Assembly: GCA_031428695.1 (NCBI GenBank) | Contig: JANOYE010000006.1 | Span: 1-64,000, forward strand | Source: JANYCG01 sp031428695 | Lineage (GTDB): Bacteria > Pseudomonadota > Gammaproteobacteria > Burkholderiales > Burkholderiaceae_C | Direction: 5' to 3' | Length of the DNA stretch: 64,000 nt | In this document: in pieces, positions 15,139 through 23,252 of the stretch | How the letters are laid out: each line of letters starts with the position of its first letter | Numbering within the stretch: position 1 is the first letter of the stretch | The notes under the pieces: model-generated | The model's database searches: none | What the model saw: the letters and a program-made list of their open reading frames with translations, nothing else | Told to the model about the DNA's origin: nothing | Translations under genes and position numbers: made by a program

Positions 15139-16170
15139 ATGAACGCCATCAACAACATAAGCACCGAAGCCCTGCTCGAACGCGGCCTGTACGACCTGTG
15201 GTACCCGATTTGCCCCTCGGGTTTTGTCAAAGAGCGCCCCATCAGCCTGCGCCGCCTGGGCTGGAAACTCGCTTTGTGGCGCGATGCGCAAGGCACGCCC
15301 CATGCGCTGGAAGACCACTGCCCGCACCGTGGCGCGCCGCTTTCGATGGGGGTGAATTTGGGCGACCGCCTGGCCTGCCCCTACCACGGCATCGAGGTGC
15401 GTTGTGACGGCACCGTGGCCAAAGTGCCGGCCAGCCCCGGCTGCACCCTCGAAGGCACCCGCGCCGCCCACGCCTTCCACGTGCAAGACAAATTCGGCGC
15501 GTTATGGCTCTACAACAGCCGCAGCCACCTCGACACGCCGCCACCCCTGAAGCTGCCCGACGAGTTGGAGAACCCCGAGTGGAGCCACTTCTTGTGTTAC
15601 ACCGAATGGCACGGCGACTACCGCTACGTGATCGACAACGTGATGGATCCGATGCACGGCACGTTTGTGCACAAACAATCCCACTCGATGAGCGAAGGCG
15701 ACATCAGCGCCAAGTTCAAACTGCGCAAAACCGAGCACGGTTTCATGTTCGAGAAAGACGGCCAGCGCGATGTGAACTTCGACTGGACCGAGTTTGGCGA
15801 CACCGGCGCCCACTGGCTGCGCCTGGCCATTCCGTACCCCAAAACCGGCGGCCCCGGCGGCAGCTTCGGCATCGTTGGCAGCTACACGCCCATCACCTTG
15901 GGCACCACGCCCAACTTCGCCGCGGTGTTCCACTGGCGCTGCCGCAAAGTGCAAGGCTGGGAGCGCGACACTTGGCGCTTCCTCTACCGCAACCGCCTCG
16001 AAGCGCGCCACTGGACGGTGCTCGAACAAGACCGCGTGATGCTGGAGGCCATGGAGCCCGACGCCAACCAGCGCGAGCATTTGTACGAGCATGATGTGGG
16101 CCTGTCGCGCCTGCGCAAGGTGATGCAGGCGATGGCGCAAAAGCAATTGGCACAGCCACCATCCGCCTGA
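15139..16170 (+). CDS. Rieske non-heme iron oxygenase, catalytic subunit
   Basis: A 343-residue aromatic ring-hydroxylating (or demethylating) oxygenase. The Rieske centre is CPHRGAPLSMG and CPYHGIEV. The mononuclear iron site is in DNVMDPMHGTFVHKQSH, with the bridging Asp and two His, and the C-terminal domain is of the short, single-subunit type (phthalate/vanillate/toluenesulfonate class). No beta subunit is encoded. Electrons should come from the ferredoxin at 6649 plus an unlinked reductase. The substrate cannot be read from sequence. Confidence 0.9.
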   Translation: MNAINNISTEALLERGLYDLWYPICPSGFVKERPISLRRLGWKLALWRDAQGTPHALEDHCPHRGAPLSMGVNLGDRLACPYHGIEVRCDGTVAKVPASPGCTLEGTRAAHAFHVQDKFGALWLYNSRSHLDTPPPLKLPDELENPEWSHFLCYTEWHGDYRYVIDNVMDPMHGTFVHKQSHSMSEGDISAKFKLRKTEHGFMFEKDGQRDVNFDWTEFGDTGAHWLRLAIPYPKTGGPGGSFGIVGSYTPITLGTTPNFAAVFHWRCRKVQGWERDTWRFLYRNRLEARHWTVLEQDRVMLEAMEPDANQREHLYEHDVGLSRLRKVMQAMAQKQLAQPPSA

Positions 16171-16171
16171 C

Positions 16172-17902
16172 ATGAGCACCCGGCACGCCGCTACCGGGTT
16201 CATCGAGCAGGTGGACTTGTTGGTGATCGGCTCGGGAGCGGGTGGCCTGTCTTGCGCCGTCACCGCCGCGCATTTGGGCTTGAAAGTGCTGGTGGTTGAA
16301 AAAGAGGCCTTGATCGGCGGCACCACGGCGTGGTCGGGCGGGTGGATGTGGATTCCGCGCAATCCGCTCGCGGTGGCGGCGGGCATTGTGGAAGACATTG
16401 AGACGCCGCTGCCCTACCTGCGCCATGAATTGGGCCTGCAATTTGACGAGCCGCGCTTGCGTGCGTTTTTGGAAGCGGGCCCGCGCATGGTGGAATTTTT
16501 CCGCAGTAAAACCGCGCTTCAATTCATTGACGGCAATGGCATTCCAGATTTTCATGGACGCTCGCCTGACGCTGCCACGGGTGGGCGCTCGGTATGCGCT
16601 GCGCCGTTTGACGGGAAGCAGCTCGGCAAGTTCGTCCATAAACTGAAGCCACCCCTCTGGGACACCACCTTGTGGGGCATGGGCATTGCCGCTGGCGCGG
16701 AATTGCGGCATTTCTTGAATGCGACGCGATCGCCCGCGTCTTTTTGGCAAGTGGCTGGTTTGTTGCTGCGTTACGGGCGTGACTGCCTGTGGCATGGCCG
16801 GGGCATGCGGCTGGTGAATGGCAATGCGCTGGCGGCGGGTTTGCTGGCCTCGGCCATTGACGCGGGCGTGTCTGTTCGCACGGAAAGCCCGGCAACAAGC
16901 TTGATCAAAGACCCAGGGCGCGTGATCGGCGCGCGCATATCCACGGCCGCAGGTGAGCTTGAAGTGCGCGCGCGGTGTGGTGTGGTGCTGGCCTGCGGTG
17001 GTTTTCCGCACGATGTGGCGCGCAAGAAGGCGCTGTTGCCGCATGCGCCCACAGGCGCTGAACATTGGTCCGCCGCGTCAATGGGCAACACCGGCGACGG
17101 CTTGCGTTTGGGCGAAGCGGCGGGTGGTGTGATCGGTGGTGTGGTGGGGCGTGATTTTGCGCAGGGCGCGGCGCTGGCACCGGTTTCCCTGGTGCCGCAA
17201 AAAGACGGCAGCGTCACCCACTTCGCACATCTGGTCGAGCGCGGCAAACCTGGTTTGATCGCCGTCACGCCGCGCGGCCTGCGGTTTGTGAACGAAGCCG
17301 ACTCGTATTTCGACTTCGTCTGCGCACTGCTCAAGGCCACGTCCGCCGGTCAACCAGTGCAGGCCTGGTTGATCGCCGACCACAGCTTCATTCGCCGTTA
17401 CGGCCTGGGGGCCGTGAAACCCGCGCCAATGCCGCTTGAGCATTGGCTTGGCAACGGTTACCTGGTTCGCGCTGCCAGCGTGGCAAAGTTGGCGGAGGCC
17501 TGCCAAATCGACGCGCAGGCCTTGCAGGCGACCATCGAAAACTACAACGTGATGGCCCAGTCGGGCAGCGACACAGAATTCGCCAAAGGTGAGACGCCTT
17601 ACAACCGCATGCAGGGCGATGCCGCAGCGGGCCAGGCTAACCCCTGCATGGCGCCGCTTCAACAAGGGCCGTTTTACGCGGTGAAAGTGGTCGTGGGCAG
17701 CCTGGGCACCTTCGCCGGCTTGAAGGTCAATGCCCAGGCGCAAGTGCTGAACAGTGCGGGCGACCCCATTGCCGGGCTGTACGCCGCCGGCAATGACATG
17801 GCCAGCGTGATGGGCGGCCACTACCCCAGCGGCGGCATCACCCTCGGGCCCGCGATGACGTTCGGGTTTTTAGCGGCCCACGATGCCGCCGGGCGGTTTT
17901 GA
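16172..17902 (+). CDS. FAD-dependent oxidoreductase, fumarate reductase/ketosteroid dehydrogenase-like
   Basis: A 576-residue flavoprotein. The FAD site is VDLLVIGSGAGGLSCAVTAAHLG and LVVEKEALIGGTTAWSGG, and the C-terminal FAD end is GLYAAGNDMASVMGGHYPSGGITLGPAMTFG. The long capping region fits the group containing 3-ketosteroid-1-dehydrogenase and fumarate-reductase-like flavoproteins. Such enzymes introduce or remove a double bond next to a carbonyl, which fits a ring-cleavage pathway with an unsaturated acid. ATG 16172 follows the oxygenase stop immediately. It ends the operon. Confidence 0.85.
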   Translation: MSTRHAATGFIEQVDLLVIGSGAGGLSCAVTAAHLGLKVLVVEKEALIGGTTAWSGGWMWIPRNPLAVAAGIVEDIETPLPYLRHELGLQFDEPRLRAFLEAGPRMVEFFRSKTALQFIDGNGIPDFHGRSPDAATGGRSVCAAPFDGKQLGKFVHKLKPPLWDTTLWGMGIAAGAELRHFLNATRSPASFWQVAGLLLRYGRDCLWHGRGMRLVNGNALAAGLLASAIDAGVSVRTESPATSLIKDPGRVIGARISTAAGELEVRARCGVVLACGGFPHDVARKKALLPHAPTGAEHWSAASMGNTGDGLRLGEAAGGVIGGVVGRDFAQGAALAPVSLVPQKDGSVTHFAHLVERGKPGLIAVTPRGLRFVNEADSYFDFVCALLKATSAGQPVQAWLIADHSFIRRYGLGAVKPAPMPLEHWLGNGYLVRAASVAKLAEACQIDAQALQATIENYNVMAQSGSDTEFAKGETPYNRMQGDAAAGQANPCMAPLQQGPFYAVKVVVGSLGTFAGLKVNAQAQVLNSAGDPIAGLYAAGNDMASVMGGHYPSGGITLGPAMTFGFLAAHDAAGRF

Positions 17903-17924
17903 GCCAAAGCTTACAATAAACCGG

Positions 17925-17972
17925 CCTCCAAGTCACGCAGAATAGGCGTACTAAGCTCCCAAAATAGGAGCG
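17925..17972. repeat. family A palindromic repeat after the flavoprotein gene
   Basis: AAGTCACG (17930-17937) is followed by GCTCC (17955-17959) and GGAGC (17967-17971). The palindrome arms have changed on both sides to keep pairing (GCTCC/GGAGC for GCTAT/ATAGC), which suggests that the hairpin matters. Confidence 0.55.
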
Positions 17973-18067
17973 AATCTGCAGCCGTCCAAGTCGCCGTGCA
18001 ACTCAAGGGCGGCAATCCAATTTGGCCGACAATCTGTGCTTTCAAATCAAAGCAGCAGGAATTTGCC

Positions 18068-19579
18068 ATGGCCATCACCAATATTGACCACTCCATCGGC
18101 GGGCGCATCGTGGCCGGCGTTTCCGGTCGCACGCAAGATGTTTTCAATCCGGCCACGGGCGCCATCACCGGCAAGGTCGCGCTGGCCAACGCGGCTGAAG
18201 TCGGCGCGGCTGTCGCCGCTGCGCAAGCGGCTTTCCCCGCTTGGGCGGACACACCGCCGATCCGCCGTGCCCGGGTGATGTTCAAGTACCTCGAACTCGT
18301 CAACGCCCACAAAGACGAGTTGGCCCACGCCATCACCGCCGAACATGGCAAGGTGTTCACCGATGCGCAGGGCGAAGTCTCGCGCGGCATCGACATCATC
18401 GAGTTCGCCTGCGGCATCGCGCAGTTGCTCAAGGGCGATTTCACCGACCAGGTGAGCACCGGCATCGACAACTGGACACTGCGCCAGCCTTTGGGCGTGG
18501 TGGCCGGCATCACGCCCTTCAACTTCCCGGTGATGGTGCCGATGTGGATGTACCCGGTGGCCATTGCGGCGGGCAACACCTTCATTTTGAAACCCAGCCC
18601 GATCGATCCCAGCGCCACCTTGCTGCAAGCCAAGTTGCTGAAGCAAGCGGGCTTGCCTGACGGCGTGTTCAACGTGGTGCAGGGCGACAAAGAAGCGGTC
18701 GATGCGATCCTGGCGCACCCGGATGTGAAGGCCGTGAGTTTTGTCGGCTCCACGCCGATTGCCAATTACATCTACGAAACGGGTGCCAAAAACGGCAAAC
18801 GCGTGCAGGCCCTGGGCGGCGCGAAAAACCACATGGTGGTGATGCCCGACGCCGACATCGACCAGACGGTAGATGCACTGATTGGCAGCGCCTACGGCTC
18901 CGCTGGCGAGCGTTGCATGGCCATCAGCGTGGCGGTGCTGGTGGGTGACGTGGCCGACAAGATCGTGCCCCTGCTGATCGAGCGCACCAAGACGCTGAAG
19001 GTGTTGAACGGCACCAATCTCGCCGCTGAGATGGGCCCCATCGTCACCGACATCGCGCACAAGCGCATCACGGGCTATATCGACATTGGCGTGAAAGAAG
19101 GCGCGAAACTGCTGGTGGATGGGCGTGGTTTTGACGGCACCAAGGCGGGCGAGGGCTGCGCAAGTGGCTTCTGGATGGGCGGCACCTTGTTTGACCACGT
19201 AACAACCAGCATGCGCATCTACAAAGAAGAAATCTTCGGCCCGGTGCTGGTGTGTGTGCGCGCGAAAGATTTTGGCGAGGCGCTGCAGATGGTCAACGAC
19301 CACGAGTTCGGCAACGGCGTGAGTTGCTTTACCCGTGACGGCAACGTCGCCCGCGAATTCAGCCGCCGCGTGCAAGTCGGCATGGTCGGCATCAATGTTC
19401 CCATCCCCGTGCCGATGGCCTGGCACGGTTTTGGCGGCTGGAAACGTTCGTTGTTTGGCGATATGCACGCTTACGGCGAGGAAGGCGTGCGCTTTTACAC
19501 CAAACAAAAATCCATCATGCAGCGCTGGCCGGAAAGCATTGGCAAGGGGGCGGAATTTGTGATGCCGACGGCGAAGTGA
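18068..19579 (+). CDS. mmsA: CoA-acylating methylmalonate-semialdehyde dehydrogenase
   Basis: A 503-residue aldehyde dehydrogenase. GITPFNFPVMVPMWMYPVA, FVGSTPIANYIYETGAKNGKRVQALGGAKNHMVVMPDAD and GSAYGSAGERCMAISVAV (catalytic Cys) are hallmarks of the MmsA subfamily, which converts (methyl)malonate semialdehyde to propanoyl- or acetyl-CoA. Start ATG 18068 follows GCAGGAA. It is about 165 bp from the preceding operon, with a repeat in between, so it may have its own promoter. It could process a C3-C4 semialdehyde from beta-alanine (see the aminotransferase at 4926) or valine. Confidence 0.93.
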   Translation: MAITNIDHSIGGRIVAGVSGRTQDVFNPATGAITGKVALANAAEVGAAVAAAQAAFPAWADTPPIRRARVMFKYLELVNAHKDELAHAITAEHGKVFTDAQGEVSRGIDIIEFACGIAQLLKGDFTDQVSTGIDNWTLRQPLGVVAGITPFNFPVMVPMWMYPVAIAAGNTFILKPSPIDPSATLLQAKLLKQAGLPDGVFNVVQGDKEAVDAILAHPDVKAVSFVGSTPIANYIYETGAKNGKRVQALGGAKNHMVVMPDADIDQTVDALIGSAYGSAGERCMAISVAVLVGDVADKIVPLLIERTKTLKVLNGTNLAAEMGPIVTDIAHKRITGYIDIGVKEGAKLLVDGRGFDGTKAGEGCASGFWMGGTLFDHVTTSMRIYKEEIFGPVLVCVRAKDFGEALQMVNDHEFGNGVSCFTRDGNVAREFSRRVQVGMVGINVPIPVPMAWHGFGGWKRSLFGDMHAYGEEGVRFYTKQKSIMQRWPESIGKGAEFVMPTAK

Positions 19580-19615
19580 TGAATTGACGCATTTTGGTTA
19601 CGTACTTAGGTAAAT

Positions 19616-19637
19616 TTATACGCCATTGGCGTATAAT
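19616..19637 (+). promoter_or_regulatory. palindromic operator overlapping the -10 of a toxin-antitoxin operon
   Basis: TTATACGCC-ATT-GGCGTATAA (19616-19636) is a perfect palindrome, and its right arm forms the -10 hexamer TATAAT (19632-19637), seven bases before the toxin ATG. This is the expected arrangement for autorepression. Confidence 0.6.
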
Positions 19638-19643
19638 CAGTTC

Positions 19644-19955
19644 ATGCATACGGTTGTTGAATCCGATACATTTCAGCGACTTTGGCCTTTGTATTGGACG
19701 GAAGATGAACGCGGTGCTTTCGCTTCGTTTTTGGCCAGTCATCCTGATGCAGGTGACGTGATCGTCGGCACGGGCGGTCTGCGCAAGGTGCGTTGGTCGC
19801 GTGCTGGTTCAGGCAAACGTGGCGGCGTACGGGTGATCTATTTTTCTCGCAATGCTGCGGGTGAATTGGTGCTTTTAACAATTTACTCAAAGACCACTGC
19901 CGACACGATTTCGGCCAAGCAACTTTTGGAGATCAAACATGCCAACTCGATCTGA
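19644..19955 (+). CDS. RelE/HigB-like toxin
   Basis: A 103-residue toxin of the RelE superfamily. The pattern is of the subgroup with DTFQRLWPLYWTEDERGAFASFLASHPDAGDVIVGTGGLRKVRWS, the basic GSGKRGGVRVIYFSRNAAGELVLLTIYSK core and a KQLLEIKH tail. These are ribosome-dependent RNases that stop translation. The antitoxin gene overlaps its 3' end by 17 bp. Toxin-first order is as in higBA modules. Confidence 0.88.
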   Translation: MHTVVESDTFQRLWPLYWTEDERGAFASFLASHPDAGDVIVGTGGLRKVRWSRAGSGKRGGVRVIYFSRNAAGELVLLTIYSKTTADTISAKQLLEIKHANSI

Positions 19956-20259
19956 ACCCCGCATCAAACCGATGACAGACAAAGAGTTGGCAGCATTTGA
20001 AGCTGGTCGAGACATCGGTACAGAGATCGTGCGGGCGCTCAAAGAGGCCAAATCGGGCCGCGTGCGTGTCGTGTATTCCCCAGTCATTGCTGCGCGCCAA
20101 AACTCTGGCCTGTCGCAATCCGCCTTTGCCGCGCTGCTGGGTGTTTCGGTGCGCACCTTGCAGGGCTGGGAGCAAGGTCGGCGCGAACCCACTGGGGCTG
20201 CCAAGACATTGCTGGCGATTGCACAAAAAATGCCAGAGGCACTAAGGGCTGTGGCGTGA
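19939..20259 (+). CDS. HigA-like antitoxin (XRE family)
   Basis: A 106-residue protein with an N-terminal helical arm (MTDKELAAFEAGRDIGTEIVRALKEA) and an XRE HTH (SPVIAARQNSGLSQSAFAALLGVSVRTLQGWEQGRREPTGAAKTLLAIA). It should neutralise the toxin at 19644 and bind the palindrome at 19616-19636. Confidence 0.88.
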   Translation: MPTRSEPRIKPMTDKELAAFEAGRDIGTEIVRALKEAKSGRVRVVYSPVIAARQNSGLSQSAFAALLGVSVRTLQGWEQGRREPTGAAKTLLAIAQKMPEALRAVA

Positions 20260-20343
20260 TTGGGTTCCTGCACCTGACGTGCTGCTGTTTTGGCGGGTTG
20301 AAATGCCCGTCAATGGCGAAGGAGCCCCAATCAACGCCACCTC

Positions 20344-20387
20344 TTGACATTTAAATCTATATGCTTACACTTGCAAGCACATAGATT
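20344..20387 (+). promoter_or_regulatory. promoter and operator of the PadR-like gene
   Basis: TTGACA (20344-20349), a 16-bp spacer and TACACT (20366-20371) make a promoter. The inverted repeat AATCTATATGCT (20354-20365) and AGCACATAGATT (20376-20387), with one mismatch, encloses the -10 box. PadR regulators usually autorepress through such a site (ATnnAT/ATGTnnnACAT-like). Confidence 0.6.
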
Positions 20388-20399
20388 TTTGGAGCAAAG

Positions 20400-20696
20400 A
20401 TGATTTCCACCACTGAAGCGCTGATCCTTGGCCTGCTGGCGCAAAAGTCAGTTGGCGCGTATGGCTCGGAGTTAATTCATTTATCCGGCGGGAAGTTGAA
20501 GCGAGGTTCGGTTTATTCGCTGCTCAGTCGCTTGGAAAAGTCCAACTTTGTCGAGACTTTTGAAGAATCAGCGACGGATCAGTACGCACTGCCTCGAACG
20601 CGATACAAGATCACCGCGCAGGGCTCCCGCGCCAGACTTGAATTTGCGAACTGGGTGGGGATGGCTGTTCCGAACTATACCGGGGAGTTCGCATGA
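20400..20696 (+). CDS. PadR-family transcriptional regulator
   Basis: A 98-residue winged-HTH protein without the long C-terminal dimer helix. TEALILGLLAQKSVGAYGSELIH and KLKRGSVYSLLSRLEKSNFVETFEE, followed by the wing (RTRYKITAQGSRARLEF), are the family pattern. It is AT-richer than neighbouring genes. The downstream gene overlaps its stop by 4 bp, so it probably controls a two-gene operon. The matching operator lies over its own promoter. Confidence 0.8.
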   Translation: MISTTEALILGLLAQKSVGAYGSELIHLSGGKLKRGSVYSLLSRLEKSNFVETFEESATDQYALPRTRYKITAQGSRARLEFANWVGMAVPNYTGEFA

Positions 20697-21166
20697 TGAT
20701 GAAACGCATTGTCGGACTAGTTTTGAGAAGTGGCTTGGAAATAGCCTGTGGATTTATCGACCCGCGTCGCTCTGTTCGCGAACTCGCACCATTGATTGCT
20801 GCGCTTATTGAACTCTTCGTGCACATCGGTGGTCTAGTGCCACTTATTTTTCAGCGGTACGTGCTCAGACTGAAACTAACAGTGCTTAGGCAAAAGATTG
20901 CCATTTCCAGAGAATCGCGAAAACGCTCACCCTCTCTTAAGCGCATTTCGAATTTTGCCGATTTTTGGGGCCTTGGTCTCAGAAAACGGATCAAGGCGAC
21001 CGCAGGAGACTTTGACGTGGAAGTCAAAAGACTTCACAACGAAAAGCGTTATCGCATGGCGAAGTGGAACGTGATCTTGGCGTGGGGCTACGCAATTTGG
21101 TATGTGTTGCGCGGACCCTACGACCTAGTGAAGGGCGCGTTGGTCAAGGCGATGAAAGGCCTTTGA
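20693..21166 (+). CDS. small hypothetical protein cotranscribed with padR
   Basis: A 157-residue protein that I do not recognise. It has a hydrophobic stretch, LAPLIAALIELFVHIGGLVPLIF (about residues 31-53), which could span or enter the membrane, a very basic middle (RLKLTVLRQKIAISRESRKRS) and a second hydrophobic patch (WNVILAWGYAIWYVL). The ATG overlaps the padR stop, which fits translational coupling. PadR partners of this type are sometimes membrane stress proteins, but nothing here proves that. Confidence 0.6.
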   Translation: MMMKRIVGLVLRSGLEIACGFIDPRRSVRELAPLIAALIELFVHIGGLVPLIFQRYVLRLKLTVLRQKIAISRESRKRSPSLKRISNFADFWGLGLRKRIKATAGDFDVEVKRLHNEKRYRMAKWNVILAWGYAIWYVLRGPYDLVKGALVKAMKGL

Positions 21167-21278
21167 TTCAAATTCTGGACGCAACTATGAACCTGCGGCG
21201 TAAAAGTTTTAGATCGTTGGTTTGCAAACAACAAAAGGTACGAATGCCCGCTATAAGCTGTAAATGTAGAACCGTCGG

Positions 21279-23030
21279 ATGAGCGACCTCCAATTCGACT
21301 ACATCATCATCGGCGCCGGCACTGCTGGCTGCCTATTGGCCAACCGCCTGAGCGCCGACGCCACCAAACGCGTCTTGCTGATCGAAGCGGGCCGCAAAGA
21401 CGACTACCACTGGATCCACGTCCCCGTGGGTTACCTGTATTGCATCGGCAACCCGCGCACCGATTGGCTCTACAACACCGAGCCTGCCGTCGGCCTGAAT
21501 GGCCGCACCTTGCGTTACCCACGTGGCAAAACGCTCGGTGGTTGCTCCAGCATCAACGGCATGATCTACATGCGCGGCCAGGCGCGTGATTACGACCGTT
21601 GGGCCGTTGAGGCCGGTGACGATGCTTGGAACTGGAACAACGCGCTGCCCTATTTCAAGCTGCACGAAGACCACTACAAAGGTGCTGACGCATTGCACGG
21701 CGCGCGTGGCACGGCGCCGGAGTTAATGGCCGCGGCGGATACGCCCTACCAAAAACTTTTACGTGGACGCAATGCAGGCGGTGAATGGCGCGTTGAGAAA
21801 CAGCGCGTGCGCTGGGACGTGCTGGACGCGTTTGCGCAGGCGGCGCAACAGGCTGGCATTCCGGCCACCGAGGACTTCAACCGCGGCAGCAACGAAGGAG
21901 TCGGGTATTTCGAAGTCAACCAGAAGAGCGGCTGGCGCTGGAACACGGCCAAGGCGTTTTTGCGGCCCACTTGTTACGGACGGCCCAATTTCGAGATGTG
22001 GACATCGGCGCAGGTGTCCCGCCTGGTAGTCGAAACCCGCCCTGACGGCAGCCAGGTATGCATCGGCGCGCAGGTTTGGGCGACCAACGAGCTGGTTACG
22101 GCCAGGGCGACGCGTGAAGTGATTTTGTGCGCGGGCAGCATTGGTTCGCCACAGATTTTGCAGCTCTCAGGCGTTGGCCCCGCGGCTTTGTTGCAGCAGC
22201 ACGGCATACCGGTTGCAGTGGATGCACCAGGCGTGGGTGCCAACTTGTCAGACCATCTACAGATTCGTGCGGTGTTCAAAGTTGACGGTGTGAAAACCCT
22301 CAACACCATGGCCAACAGCCTGTGGGGCAAGGCGATGATCGGCTTGGAATACGCGTTCAAACAAACCGGCCCCATGAGCATGGCACCGAGCCAATTGGGC
22401 GCGTTCACCAGGAGTGACCCGGCGCAGCCCTATGCCAACATCGAGTACCACGTGCAGCCCTTGAGCCTGGACGCGTTTGGCGAGCCGTTGCACAGCTTCA
22501 ACGCCTTCACCGCCAGCGTCTGCAATTTGAACCCGACCAGCCGCGGCACGGTGAAAATCAAAAGCAACCGCTTTGAAGACGCACCGCTGATTGCACCCAA
22601 CTATTTAAGCACCGATGTAGATCGCAAGGTGGCGGCAGATTCTTTGCGGGTGACGCGCCACATCGTCGCCCAACCGGCTTTGGCTAAATACAGCCCTCAA
22701 GAATGGAAACCGGGTGTTCAATTCCAGACAGATGATGAACTGGCCAAACTTGCGGGTGACATCGCCACCACCATCTTCCACCCGGTGGGCACCACCAAGA
22801 TGGGCCGCTCGGACGACCCGATGGCCGTCGTGGATGCGCGCCTGCGCGTGTGGGGGCGTCGCGTGTCGGATGGCGGTTCAACCAGAATCTTGATTGCGGG
22901 CTTACGTGTGGTTGACGCCGGCGTCATGCCGTCCATCACCAGCGGCAACACCAACTCACCGACCTTGATGATCGCGGAGAAGGCGGCGCAATGGATTTTT
23001 GAAGACGCCAGTAAGCATGCCGGTGCCTGA
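21279..23030 (+). CDS. GMC-family FAD-dependent oxidoreductase
   Basis: A 583-residue flavoprotein of the glucose-methanol-choline family. FDYIIIGAGTAGCLLANRL and LLIEAGRKD bind ADP, then RGKTLGGCSSINGMIYMRGQ is the first GMC signature. GSIGSPQILQLSGVGPA is the second signature. The C-terminal HPVGTTKMG and the final NTNSPTLMIAEKAA carry the active-site His and Asn. It is most like bacterial choline/alcohol dehydrogenases of unknown substrate. A stem-loop terminator follows at 23206. Confidence 0.92.
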   Translation: MSDLQFDYIIIGAGTAGCLLANRLSADATKRVLLIEAGRKDDYHWIHVPVGYLYCIGNPRTDWLYNTEPAVGLNGRTLRYPRGKTLGGCSSINGMIYMRGQARDYDRWAVEAGDDAWNWNNALPYFKLHEDHYKGADALHGARGTAPELMAAADTPYQKLLRGRNAGGEWRVEKQRVRWDVLDAFAQAAQQAGIPATEDFNRGSNEGVGYFEVNQKSGWRWNTAKAFLRPTCYGRPNFEMWTSAQVSRLVVETRPDGSQVCIGAQVWATNELVTARATREVILCAGSIGSPQILQLSGVGPAALLQQHGIPVAVDAPGVGANLSDHLQIRAVFKVDGVKTLNTMANSLWGKAMIGLEYAFKQTGPMSMAPSQLGAFTRSDPAQPYANIEYHVQPLSLDAFGEPLHSFNAFTASVCNLNPTSRGTVKIKSNRFEDAPLIAPNYLSTDVDRKVAADSLRVTRHIVAQPALAKYSPQEWKPGVQFQTDDELAKLAGDIATTIFHPVGTTKMGRSDDPMAVVDARLRVWGRRVSDGGSTRILIAGLRVVDAGVMPSITSGNTNSPTLMIAEKAAQWIFEDASKHAGA

Positions 23031-23205
23031 AGGGTATTTCCGAAAAGGGTTATTCCGGATGCGCCAATTTGGTGCCTTGTATACATTAAAGCCACTCGAC
23101 GCTGCGGTGGGGCCACAAGCGCCGCGCGGCACAGGGGCCGAGGAGACAGCCTCCAACCAACAATTCAGTCAATCATCGGCGCGCCCACCAGCAGGCGTTC
23201 CTTCC

Positions 23206-23236
23206 AAAGGTGCCAGCGACCCTGGCACCTTTTTTA
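23206..23236. terminator. intrinsic terminator between convergent genes
   Basis: Arms AAAGGTGCCAG (23206-23216) and CTGGCACCTTT (23222-23232) form an 11-bp stem followed by a T-run. The A-run on the left arm allows it to work in both directions, serving the GMC gene and the mrdA gene. Confidence 0.85.
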
Positions 23237-23252
23237 TTGACTTCGCGGAAAA

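Noticed and set aside
18047..19507. 486-residue minus-strand frame opposite mmsA
   Set aside because: A shadow of mmsA without motifs.
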